DNA of 48,773 bases, taken from NCBI GenBank assembly GCA_031290095.1, contig JAITOF010000006.1:1-48773 (forward strand), read 5' to 3'. The notes beneath the pieces were generated by a model. The model saw nothing but the letters and a program-made list of their open reading frames with translations, was not told the DNA's origin and did not search any database. Below, one piece after another: positions 9,438 through 16,647 of this stretch; the stretch's first letter is position 1; each line of letters starts with the position of its first letter. This DNA comes from Candidatus Methanoplasma porotermitis. GTDB lineage: Archaea; Thermoplasmatota; Thermoplasmata; Methanomassiliicoccales; Methanomethylophilaceae. Made by a program: the position numbers and the translations under genes.

Positions 9438-10661
9438 ATGCCCACGATAGTGAAGCGGGAAGCTTACCTCGACATGATACGCCCGTACATGGGCCAACCG
9501 CTGATCAAAGTGATAACCGGCATCAGAAGGTGCGGAAAGTCCACCATGTTCTCGCAGATCATGACCGAGCTTTCCGAAACAGGGGTGCCTGACGAGCGCA
9601 TCATAAGGATCGACTTCGACAACATGGACAACAACAGCCTGCGCGACGGAGCGGCTCTGCACGGCTTGATAGTCGGCAGGATGTCGGGCGAAGGGATGCA
9701 TTATGTGTTCATAGACGAGATACAGGAAGTTTCCGGTTGGGAGCGCGTTGCCAACTCCCTCCTGTCACGCGGGAACATCGACCTGTACATATCCGGGTCC
9801 AACTCAAGGCTTCTGTCCTCAGAACTGGCCACATACATAACAGGGCGCTACGTGAGCTTGGAGATCCAGACGCTGTCGTTCAGGGAATATATCGACTTCA
9901 GGAAGACGTTCGCAAACGACGGGTCAGAGGACAGGAGGAAGGCTCTGGACGGCTACATCCGTCGTGGAGGGTTTCCGCTTGCGAACATATCGGACTACGA
10001 CGACGCGTCTGCGGACCGCATAGTCCGTGACATATTCGAGTCCGTGTTCTTCAGGGACACAATAGACCGCAACAGGATACGCAACCGAGTTCAGATAGAG
10101 AACCTTGTTAAATTCATGTTCGACAACATAGGGAACCCGTTCTCCGTCGACAGCATTCGCAGGGAGTTTTCAAGGCATGGCATGCCGATCGACGCCGCGA
10201 CTGCCGCCTCGCATCTTCGTGCAATGGAGGGCTCGTATCTGATCCGGCGCGTAAGCAGATACAACATACGCGGCAAAAAAGTGATCATGTCCGACGACAA
10301 ATACTACGTGGCAGACGTGTCCCTGATATATTCGCTGATGGGGTTCAAGAACAGCATGATGTCCGGGATAGAGGAGAACATCGTCCTGTTGGAGCTTGTA
10401 AGACGTGGATACGGAGTTTACGTAGGCCGCACTAAAAGCGGCAAGGAAGTGGATTTCGTGGCCGAGCGCGACGGCCGGAAGATATACGTGCAGGTGACGC
10501 ACACGATGCATGACGAGGCGGTCGCCGAGCGGGAGCTGTCCGCGCTCAAGGACATCGGAGACAACTATCCGAAGTACGTGGTGACGATGGACAAGGTATG
10601 GTCGGAGGACGTCGACGGCATAAAACTGGTGAGCCTCGCAGACTTCTTGCTCGAGGAATGA
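9438..10661 (+). CDS. AAA/DUF4143 ATPase (AAA_14 family)
   Basis: 407 residues from the ATG at 9438. Walker A is GIRRCGKST near residue 29 and Walker B is YVFIDEIQEV near residue 89. A sensor-like ISGSNSRLLSSELA and a winged-helix middle part follow. The C-terminal DUF4143 domain shows the nuclease-like core EVDFVAERDGRKIYVQV, which resembles a PD-(D/E)XK fold with the last acidic/lysine pair altered. Such ATPases are widespread in archaea and anaerobes as single genes; proposed roles in defence or mobile elements are unproven. In-frame ATGs at 9393 and 9429 also exist; I prefer 9438 because an ATATTTATAC box at 9412-9421 gives a leaderless start close to it and family members begin near this point. 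A different subgroup member lies at 25334-26659. Confidence 0.8.
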   Translation: MPTIVKREAYLDMIRPYMGQPLIKVITGIRRCGKSTMFSQIMTELSETGVPDERIIRIDFDNMDNNSLRDGAALHGLIVGRMSGEGMHYVFIDEIQEVSGWERVANSLLSRGNIDLYISGSNSRLLSSELATYITGRYVSLEIQTLSFREYIDFRKTFANDGSEDRRKALDGYIRRGGFPLANISDYDDASADRIVRDIFESVFFRDTIDRNRIRNRVQIENLVKFMFDNIGNPFSVDSIRREFSRHGMPIDAATAASHLRAMEGSYLIRRVSRYNIRGKKVIMSDDKYYVADVSLIYSLMGFKNSMMSGIEENIVLLELVRRGYGVYVGRTKSGKEVDFVAERDGRKIYVQVTHTMHDEAVAERELSALKDIGDNYPKYVVTMDKVWSEDVDGIKLVSLADFLLEE

Positions 10662-10693
10662 CGTGCCGTGCCGGCCGCGAGGCCTCGCACGAA

Positions 10694-10727
10694 GGGGGAG
10701 CATAGGCGATCGCCATCCCCTTTTTTT
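10694..10727 (+). terminator. GC dyad plus T7 after the ATPase gene
   Basis: GGGGG (10694-10698) and CCCC (10717-10720) flank the palindrome GGCGATCGCC (10705-10714), followed directly by seven T. It lies 33 nt after the stop codon. Confidence 0.6.
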
Positions 10728-11179
10728 GCAATTTCACAACTGCAGGCGATAGCCGGGCTATATGTCGCAGGTCTTCAACAAAAATAATTGTTAAAAAATT
10801 GGTATTTTGAGATATTTTAAATATTACAACAAGTAATGGGGTTATTAAGTCCCTAAAAGTGACTTGAAGCATAGTAAAAGCAGTCATACATACAAAAAAT
10901 ATGGTTGAGACAACCAGCCGTCAAACCGTTGCCCATGGCTGAGGAGACATGAGGCCGGTCAAGGTATGACATCGTCGCCACAATCGGCGAACACACAAAA
11001 ATCACAGTCAGGAGGATTCTGCGCCATACCCCCTTGCAGAATCTTTCTGGCACTCCTTGCGGATTGCCAGAGTCAAAGAAGGAGGCTTCGCGCCTCACGG
11101 GGAACGTCACAGCCGGAAGAGGCCTTTTCCTGCCTCTCCGCAGACATGTTTTGGATACGAATGGCCGAACACGGCCGCC
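10728..11179. other. Intergenic region without a recognisable gene
   Basis: The left part (10785-10860) is very AT-rich. The right part is GC-rich with several short dyads, including GGCCGAACACGGCC at 11163-11176 just after the SCP2 stop. The ORFs crossing it have no recognisable family features and look like chance frames. Confidence 0.5.
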
Positions 11180-11512
11180 TCAAAAGAACTTCTTGAGGAA
11201 CAAAAGGTCTTGGACCTTGCCTTTGACGGTTATCTTCTTGGTCACGTAGGCCCGCATCGGCCTGAGCGTTCCGTCTATGAGGTCCTGAAGGCTTTCTGGA
11301 GTCGTGATCAGCGTCACATCGGCATCGCTGACGAGGCCGGGCGCGAACCCCGATATGCAGGCGTTCTCCAGCCTCATGGAGTAGCTCTCTCCGCCGAGGT
11401 CGATGTTGAACGTCTTCTTTATGGGCTCCACGTCGGCCCGCGCCCGCTCGTCGCTCTGCATCTTCCTGTGGAACTTGTCGATAAGGCCCTGAATGGAATC
11501 CTGTGCGCTCAT
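11180..11512 (-). CDS. SCP2 sterol-carrier-like lipid-binding protein
   Basis: 110 residues matching the compact SCP2 fold in length and pattern: an N-terminal helix (IQGLIDKFHRKM), beta strands around FNIDLGGESYSMRLEN, and a C-terminal KKITVKGKVQDLLFLKKFF, where family members carry a GKIKVEGD-like turn. SCP2 proteins bind lipids or acyl-CoA in a hydrophobic tunnel; in archaea the ligand may be an isoprenoid lipid (inference). The gene starts 4 nt after the rnhB stop and is presumably co-transcribed with it. Confidence 0.75.
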   Translation of the reverse strand: MSAQDSIQGLIDKFHRKMQSDERARADVEPIKKTFNIDLGGESYSMRLENACISGFAPGLVSDADVTLITTPESLQDLIDGTLRPMRAYVTKKITVKGKVQDLLFLKKFF

Positions 11513-11516
11513 GAAA

Positions 11517-12155
11517 TCACCAGTCGCTTATCCTGGAGTTCTTGGACGCCGACATCAGGCGCCTCACCGGCTCCCAGGAGCAGCGTGTATGGTTCGGGGG
11601 ACGACCGTTCTCTTTTATCCATTTTTCTATGAAATCCATGGTTTGGCTGTCGCTTGGATATCCGCTACCCACATCTGTCCCGAATTCTTTCGATATCTCC
11701 GACATAATGCGGTCCCTGGTGACCTTCGCTATTATCGACGCGGCAGACACTATGGGGTAGGTGTCGTCCGCTTTGTGCTCGGCGACGACTTTCACGCCCA
11801 GCCTCGAGCTCATGATCCCTGAGAACCGCAAAGCATTGACGTCCGGGCAGTCTGCATACACGGTCTCCGCAGGCATCCTCGAAGCCGCTTCCACGAACAT
11901 GTCCGCCTCTATCTCGTTGAGAGTCTGCCGGGTTCTTCGCTCGTCTATGTCGGCGGCCGACGCGACGACCGTCACGGAGAGTTCGCACTTCGCCTCTATG
12001 AGGCCGTATAGCTTCTCGCGGACGGAGGCAGACAGCTTCTTGGAGTCTCTGACCCCCATCTCCCTGAACAGGGAGTCGTCATGCGCGAACACGGCGCCGA
12101 CGACCAACGGCCCCATGGCCGGCCCTCTCCCCGCCTCGTCTATGCCGCATATCAT
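11517..12155 (-). CDS. rnhB: Ribonuclease HII
   Basis: 212 residues. It removes ribonucleotides and RNA primers from RNA/DNA hybrids. The N-terminal motif ICGIDEAGRGPAMGPLV supplies the first catalytic Asp and Glu, DSKKLS follows near residue 38, and AEHKADDTYPIVSAASIIAK (about residues 125-145) contains the remaining acidic site and the conserved SAAS helix. The C-terminal SGYPSD and HTRCSW motifs are typical of archaeal RNase HII. The start is the ATG at 12155; a GTG one codon earlier is also possible. The gene is first in a two-gene operon with SCP2 and diverges from mptA. Confidence 0.93.
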   Translation of the reverse strand: MICGIDEAGRGPAMGPLVVGAVFAHDDSLFREMGVRDSKKLSASVREKLYGLIEAKCELSVTVVASAADIDERRTRQTLNEIEADMFVEAASRMPAETVYADCPDVNALRFSGIMSSRLGVKVVAEHKADDTYPIVSAASIIAKVTRDRIMSEISKEFGTDVGSGYPSDSQTMDFIEKWIKENGRPPNHTRCSWEPVRRLMSASKNSRISDW

Positions 12156-12221
12156 CACAGTTCGTCAAGACGTGCTTCGTGATACACTTTTCGTCGGCTC
12201 CTGCCGCCCCTTTTACGTTAC

Positions 12222-12230
12222 CCTTTTATT
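12222..12230 (+). promoter_or_regulatory. TATA box for mptA
   Basis: CCTTTTATT centred about 28 nt before the ATG at 12255, predicting a leaderless mRNA. The minus-strand gene rnhB starts 100 nt away, so this is a divergent promoter region. Confidence 0.5.
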
Positions 12231-12254
12231 TCAGGTGGGGATTGCAGTGTCAAC

Positions 12255-13142
12255 ATGACGTTGAAATGCGATGTCCAGTATCGCAGAGGCGATACGGGGT
12301 TCAAGCTCACCAGAGTGGGAGTTAAGAATGTCCACAAGCCGATCCTCGTCAAGCGCGAGGGAGCGAACGGCGCGCTTAACGGCACGCTGAACTGCAAAGT
12401 CGACATATCCGTCGATCTGCCTGCGGAGCAGAAAGGGTCCCACCTCTCAAGGAACGTGGAGGTTTTGACTGCGGTGCTGGTGGAAAGCATATCCAAGCCC
12501 GTGTCCGGACTGGAGAACGTGGCGGCAGACATCTGCAGGAAGCTTTTGGAGCATCACGAGTATGCCATAACGGCTGAGGTGGACATTTGCGCAGAATACT
12601 TCAAACCGAGCAGGACGCCGTTCGGCAGGGAGACGCTGGAGTCGTACACCCTTCTGGCCAAGGGCCGCGTCTTCCGTGGAGAGAAGGTCAGAAAGACGAT
12701 CGGAGTCGAGGTCATAGGCATGACCGCCTGCCCCTGCGCGCAACAGACCGTCACCGAGATGCTGTCCTGCGGCGGCGAGACGCCTGTGATGTCTCACAAC
12801 CAGAGGAACGTGTGCCGCACGATGCTCACGATGGACGAGGACGTGGACGTGGAGGCCGACGAACTCATCGACCTTGTAGAAGGCGCGTTCTCGTCTCCCA
12901 CCTACGAGCTTCTGAAAAGGGACGACGAAGGCCAAGTGGTGATTAACGCGCACTCCAGCCCGAGGTTTGTGGAAGACGTGGCCAGAAACGTCCTGAAGTC
13001 CTTGGTGGCCGAATGCAAAAACCTTCCGGACGACGTAGAGGTCTACGTCTCCAGCGAATCCGAGGAATCCATACACAAGCACAACGCTTTCGCGGAGAGG
13101 ACGGCGACGATGGGCGACGTAAGGAGAGAGGCGGGGCTGTAA
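12255..13142 (+). CDS. mptA: GTP cyclohydrolase MptA (type IB / FolE2-like)
   Basis: 295 residues. It converts GTP to 7,8-dihydroneopterin 2',3'-cyclic phosphate, the first step of tetrahydromethanopterin synthesis in methanogens. Family signatures are visible: the N-terminal GVKNVHKPI, KGSHLSRN near residue 60, the metal-site segment GMTACPCAQQ near residue 158, SHNQRN soon after, and SSPRFVEDVARN and FAERTA near the C-terminus. The length fits MptA/FolE2. This supports a methanogen-like host, although FolE2 homologues occur in bacteria. Confidence 0.9.
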   Translation: MTLKCDVQYRRGDTGFKLTRVGVKNVHKPILVKREGANGALNGTLNCKVDISVDLPAEQKGSHLSRNVEVLTAVLVESISKPVSGLENVAADICRKLLEHHEYAITAEVDICAEYFKPSRTPFGRETLESYTLLAKGRVFRGEKVRKTIGVEVIGMTACPCAQQTVTEMLSCGGETPVMSHNQRNVCRTMLTMDEDVDVEADELIDLVEGAFSSPTYELLKRDDEGQVVINAHSSPRFVEDVARNVLKSLVAECKNLPDDVEVYVSSESEESIHKHNAFAERTATMGDVRREAGL

Positions 13143-13144
13143 GG

Positions 13145-13909
13145 TCAGCTTGGAATCTTTTCCAGCTTCCCGTCCAGTATGGACATGTCCGCGATGTACA
13201 CGTCTTCCGGGAGCTCCATGTCGTCCAGACACCCCGTCCAGTAGACTACGACGCCCGGCCCGAAGAGCTTGGTGTACGGTATTAGCTGCTTCCTGCTGTT
13301 GAACCTGAACTCGACGTTGTCTCCGAACGAAGCCTTGCTCTCGACCCAGCAGATTTTCTTTCCGTTGTAAAGCATCGGCTCGTCCAGCAGGCAGTCGGGG
13401 GTCTTCTGGCCGATCCCGCCGCGGAGGTCATTCTCCGTCCGGTAGGTTATGCCCTGAGAGTCGAGCCACCCCTGGAGAAGCTCCTCCCCCCAGATTCCCC
13501 TCTCCTTCTGGCTGTCGTTCGCCCAGGGGGAGTACACGTAGTCGTTCTTCACTACGTCCCTCACCTCTTCGGCGGTCTCCGGGCTGTCGAGGAGCTCCGG
13601 GGTGCGGATGAACTCCCAGAACTGCTTCTTGGACGTGCCGTCCTCCAAGAATATGAACATGGCCGCGAGTATCGGAGGGAAGGCATACTGGTCTGCGATC
13701 TCCATCAACGTCTTGCCTTTCTTCCAGTCGCGGAGCATGCGGGCGGTGCTGTTCTTCACGGAGTGGTACCTTTTCTTGACGTCCCTGCTGGTCTTTTGGG
13801 TGAACAGGGTCTCGACCAGCCTGCGGTCGTACCCCTGGTCGATGAGCCGCTGGATGTCGGCCGGCCTGTTCAGGCTGTTGTAGATGTCCCTATACTCTTT
13901 GAATTCCAT
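13145..13909 (-). CDS. CDIN1 (C15orf41)-like TPD-motif nuclease
   Basis: 254 residues from the ATG at 13909. The N-terminal half is helical with HTH-like segments (DIQRLIDQGYDRRLVETLF; TLMEIADQYAFPPILAAMFIF). The C-terminal half has RGIWGEELLQGWLDSQGI, the TPD motif in GIGQKTPDCLLDEP and a following WVESKASFG. Together these form the PD-(D/E)XK-like core (D of TPD; ESK) seen in archaeal relatives of human CDIN1. The function in archaea is not established; a DNA-junction or structure-specific nuclease role is inferred from the fold. The start lies 4 nt after the stop of the upstream oxidoreductase gene, with GTGATC as ribosome binding site, so the two are co-transcribed. An in-frame extension to 13945 would overlap that gene. 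Confidence 0.72.
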   Translation of the reverse strand: MEFKEYRDIYNSLNRPADIQRLIDQGYDRRLVETLFTQKTSRDVKKRYHSVKNSTARMLRDWKKGKTLMEIADQYAFPPILAAMFIFLEDGTSKKQFWEFIRTPELLDSPETAEEVRDVVKNDYVYSPWANDSQKERGIWGEELLQGWLDSQGITYRTENDLRGGIGQKTPDCLLDEPMLYNGKKICWVESKASFGDNVEFRFNSRKQLIPYTKLFGPGVVVYWTGCLDDMELPEDVYIADMSILDGKLEKIPS

Positions 13910-13913
13910 CTGA

Positions 13914-15263
13914 TCACGGCTTGAAGTTCTCAACCAGCTTTTCAACCGCCGATATCACCACGTCCTTGACCATAGAGGTCGGCGGGCAATAGGCGTTCTC
14001 CGAACGCACCAAAAAGTCTTCGGCCGTCATGCCGTTCACCGCTGCGGAGGTGAGCCAGTCTATGCGGCCGGTAGCCTCCTCTCCCGCGACGATCTGCGCG
14101 CCGACTATCCTGTGCGACGTGCGGTCCGCGAGCACTTTGACTGTGAGCTCCTTCGCGCCGGGATAATACCTTGCGCGGGTGAGCCCCGTGGCCTTCCCGG
14201 ACACGACGTCGATGCCGTACCATGACGCGAGCCCCGTCGACAGCCCGGTGCCGGCGACCTGCTTCTCTCCGATGACGCTCACCCACGGGCTTGCGACGCC
14301 GCCGAACTGCGCACGCCCTCCAGCGGCGTTCTTCCCCGCCACGGCGCCCTGCCTGACAGCGGTGGACCCGAGTTGGCTCATCGTAGGCCCGGACGTGACT
14401 GCGGAGTAGCACTGCACCATGTCTCCCGCGACGTATATGTCGGGGACCAGGCGCCCCTTCTTGTAGGGCTGCATCGTGGGAGAGACCGCGACCGCGCCCA
14501 TCCTCCCGACGTCGAGCCCGATCTTGGACGTGAGATCGAGGTTGGCCCTCACTCCAGTCGCGAATATCACGACCTCGCAGGGGATTTCCTTACCGGCGGC
14601 CGTGACTCCGGAGACCTTTCCAGCTCCGTTGACGCCCTGCACCGGGGCCTTCATGACGAACTTCACGCCTTCTTCCTCCAAATAGAGCTGTATCGGGTCG
14701 GCCATGTCCCTGTCGGCTATGCGGGGTATGACCTGGTCCATCATCTCGACGACCGTGACGTCTTTCCCCATGTGAACGAGGCCGAGCGCAAGCTCCAAGC
14801 CTATGACTCCCGCGCCGGCGACGACCACGTCGTTCGCGGCTTTGACTGCCGCCTGTATCTTCTTGCCGTCGGAGACGGTCCTGACTACGAACACCCCGTC
14901 AAGGTCCGTACCGGGTATCGGAGGCATGAACACCTTGCCGCCGGCGGCGACGACCAGCGAGTCATATCGATATGTGTTTCCAGCGGCAACGACGGTCTTG
15001 GCCGCGTCGTCGATGCCGTCCACCTTCGTTTTGGTGAGGATCGTGATGTTCTTTTCCTTGGCGTAGTATTCCGGGGCGTGCATGACTACGGCGCCCCAGG
15101 CGACTTTGCCCTCGATCGCCCAAGGTATGACGCAGGGAGAGTACGCGACGTCGGCATCCTCGGTGAACATAGTTATTTCAGCCGCAGGGTCAGCGGCCCT
15201 CGCCGAGGAGGCGGCGGTCATTCCGGCGGCCCCCGAGCCGATTACAATAATCTTTCTAGCCAT
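13914..15263 (-). CDS. FAD-dependent pyridine nucleotide-disulfide oxidoreductase (CoA-disulfide reductase / NADH oxidase family)
   Basis: 449 residues. The N-terminal FAD-binding motif is VIGSGAAGMTAA and a single redox-type cysteine sits in YSPCVIPWAI near residue 44. The NADH-binding Rossmann motif is VVAGAGVIGLELA near residue 149. The second FAD motif is DIYVAGDMVQ near 276, followed by a dimerisation domain with GAQIVAGEEATGRID. Single-cysteine members reduce CoA disulfide, polysulfide or O2 using NAD(P)H; which applies here cannot be told from sequence. In an anaerobe it is plausibly for oxygen or thiol stress (inference). A minus-strand TATA-like CATTAATAAG lies about 39 nt before the ATG. 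It is first in an operon with the CDIN1-like gene. Confidence 0.88.
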   Translation of the reverse strand: MARKIIVIGSGAAGMTAASSARAADPAAEITMFTEDADVAYSPCVIPWAIEGKVAWGAVVMHAPEYYAKEKNITILTKTKVDGIDDAAKTVVAAGNTYRYDSLVVAAGGKVFMPPIPGTDLDGVFVVRTVSDGKKIQAAVKAANDVVVAGAGVIGLELALGLVHMGKDVTVVEMMDQVIPRIADRDMADPIQLYLEEEGVKFVMKAPVQGVNGAGKVSGVTAAGKEIPCEVVIFATGVRANLDLTSKIGLDVGRMGAVAVSPTMQPYKKGRLVPDIYVAGDMVQCYSAVTSGPTMSQLGSTAVRQGAVAGKNAAGGRAQFGGVASPWVSVIGEKQVAGTGLSTGLASWYGIDVVSGKATGLTRARYYPGAKELTVKVLADRTSHRIVGAQIVAGEEATGRIDWLTSAAVNGMTAEDFLVRSENAYCPPTSMVKDVVISAVEKLVENFKP

Positions 15264-15475
15264 ATGGCCTTACCTGCAAGACCCATCGGACAGGCCCTTA
15301 TTAATGTTTCTTAGGCTCGGACGCCAACTGCGTTTTCAGGCTTGTCGAGATGCTCGACCTGACGTGTGCCTTCGAGCATGTTGCGAGGGCCCTTCGCGCC
15401 GGCCTGCTAAAGCCCGCACGCGACTGGGCATAGGCGGAAATGCGGGGCCGTCCTCTCCCGTGGGCGGTCCCGGCT

Positions 15476-15826
15476 TCATCGGAGGCCGAGCTTGCGCAGC
15501 GACTGCTCGCAAAGGGCCTTCAGCTTGGGCATGTCGACTACCAGCGTCTCCCACAGGATGTGCAAATCTATGATGTCGTACTGATGTGCTATTATGTCCC
15601 GGAATCTGGCTGCCTTGCTCCAATCCCCGTTCGGGTTGTTCATGAGGAATTCCGCAGACAGCCTCTTGACTGTCTCGCCTATCTGGAAGACGCAGAACGC
15701 ACAGCTGCCTTGGAAGGCGTGGCTGTTCAAAAAGTCTTCTTCGTCGGAGCCAAAATCTCTGATGTTGTCTTCTATTCGATCGCAATATGCTATGACGCGC
15801 CGGACGCTCCCCTCATCCCGATTCAT
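15476..15826 (-). CDS. hepT: HepT-like HEPN ribonuclease toxin (DUF86)
   Basis: 116 residues, all-helical. The HEPN active-site motif Rx4HxY is visible as RDIIAHQY near residue 76-83, and VFQIGETVKRLS is the conserved helix before it. HepT toxins cleave RNA and are neutralised by the adjacent MntA nucleotidyltransferase, which AMPylates the tyrosine next to the active site. The start overlaps the mntA stop by 14 nt, giving tight translational coupling. It is the second gene of the pair. Confidence 0.88.
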   Translation of the reverse strand: MNRDEGSVRRVIAYCDRIEDNIRDFGSDEEDFLNSHAFQGSCAFCVFQIGETVKRLSAEFLMNNPNGDWSKAARFRDIIAHQYDIIDLHILWETLVVDMPKLKALCEQSLRKLGLR

Positions 15827-16118
15827 ACACCAGCTTCCTCTCCTTAGACATGGTCTCTGCGAAGTCTGGTCTCAGGGACCTTTCGAACACTATGTCGACC
15901 TCCGTGCCCAAGGCCCCTTCCAGGTCGGCCATGAACCCTGCCAGGCACAGCATGCCGTGGATGTCCCCAGGCTCGATGCAGAAGTCGTGGTCGCTGCCCT
16001 CGGCGCAGTCCCCCCTCGCCCTGGACCCGAAGAGGTACATCCTCTCGACGCCGTACCTCGAGGCGACGGGCGCGACCGCCTCGCGTATCCTCTCTATCTC
16101 GGAGTCAAGCCCGCTCAT
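15813..16118 (-). CDS. mntA: MntA-like nucleotidyltransferase antitoxin
   Basis: 101 residues. The minimal nucleotidyltransferase motif GS-x10-DxD is complete: GSRARGDCAEGSDHD at about residues 31-45, with the third carboxylate in TEVDIVFE. The C-terminus (SKERKLVYESG) is typical of MntA partners of HepT. It is first in the operon, and a TATA box centred about 27 nt before the ATG predicts a leaderless mRNA. All catalytic residues are intact, so the module looks functional. Confidence 0.88.
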   Translation of the reverse strand: MSGLDSEIERIREAVAPVASRYGVERMYLFGSRARGDCAEGSDHDFCIEPGDIHGMLCLAGFMADLEGALGTEVDIVFERSLRPDFAETMSKERKLVYESG

Positions 16119-16140
16119 GGGACGTAATCGGCTTAGCGGC

Positions 16141-16150
16141 TATTTATACG
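16141..16150 (-). promoter_or_regulatory. TATA box for the mntA-hepT operon
   Basis: Minus strand reads CGTATAAATA, a near-consensus archaeal TATA box about 27 nt upstream of the mntA ATG at 16118. Confidence 0.65.
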
Positions 16151-16440
16151 TCTCTTGGCAGAGCCTGCGGCGCCCCGTGCCGACGGAGTTGCATGGATGT
16201 CCTTCACATTATGACGTATATTGTGGTATCAACATGTGTTTGTGATGTTGAGATGCAATCTCGCATCCTGGTTGCCCAATCTCTGAGCCTCGTGAAAAAC
16301 GGATGCCACAGAGCCTGCGTTACAGCAAATCCGACGGCAAACCGAGAGCAAAAAGGGTCATAGTCTTGATTAAAATGTCGATTTTGATGTTGTCGTCGCT
16401 CAAACAACGGTTGCATGAAATCTAAATTTTAAAATTTTAA
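16151..16440. other. Intergenic region with a 7-bp inverted repeat
   Basis: No gene is recognised. TCAACAT (16229-16235) and ATGTTGA (16245-16251) form a perfect inverted repeat around a 9-nt spacer. Base composition falls from GC-rich to strongly AT-rich towards 16440. Confidence 0.45.
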
Positions 16441-16478
16441 TTGACTTAAAATCAAGTATATACGGCAAAAGTATATAA
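16441..16478 (+). promoter_or_regulatory. Promoter with operator-like palindrome for the LRR surface-protein operon
   Basis: TATATAA at 16472-16478 is a strong TATA box. Just upstream, TTGACTTAAAATCAA (16441-16455) is a near-perfect palindrome (six of seven pairs), suited to a repressor or activator. A second TATA-like AGTATATAC lies at 16455-16463. Confidence 0.55.
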
Positions 16479-16500
16479 CATCCAACCCAACAGAGCGTCC

Positions 16501-16647
16501 ATGTACAACACAGTACGTCGCATGGAGAGCGCGACCGCGCCATGCTCGGGGAGGGGCGTGCTTCTCAGCCTGCCGTCGTCCTTCGACAGCCTTGAACGCT
16601 CGATCCGTCCACGCGAGGGCGGGGCCTGCTGGAGCGTGGGCGCATGA
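16501..16647 (+). CDS. Candidate leaderless 48-codon upstream ORF overlapping the LRR gene start
   Basis: ATG at 16501 lies about 26 nt after the centre of the TATA box at 16472-16478, so transcription should begin at or very near this ATG. The frame encodes 48 residues starting MYNTVRRMES and ending GACWSVGA. Its TGA (16645-16647) overlaps the ATG of the LRR gene as ATGA, the classic arrangement for translational coupling. The peptide has no recognised family, is Arg/Ser-rich, and has two cysteines. It could be a leader peptide controlling translation of the surface protein or a chance ORF; there is no homology evidence. Confidence 0.4.
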   Translation: MYNTVRRMESATAPCSGRGVLLSLPSSFDSLERSIRPREGGACWSVGA

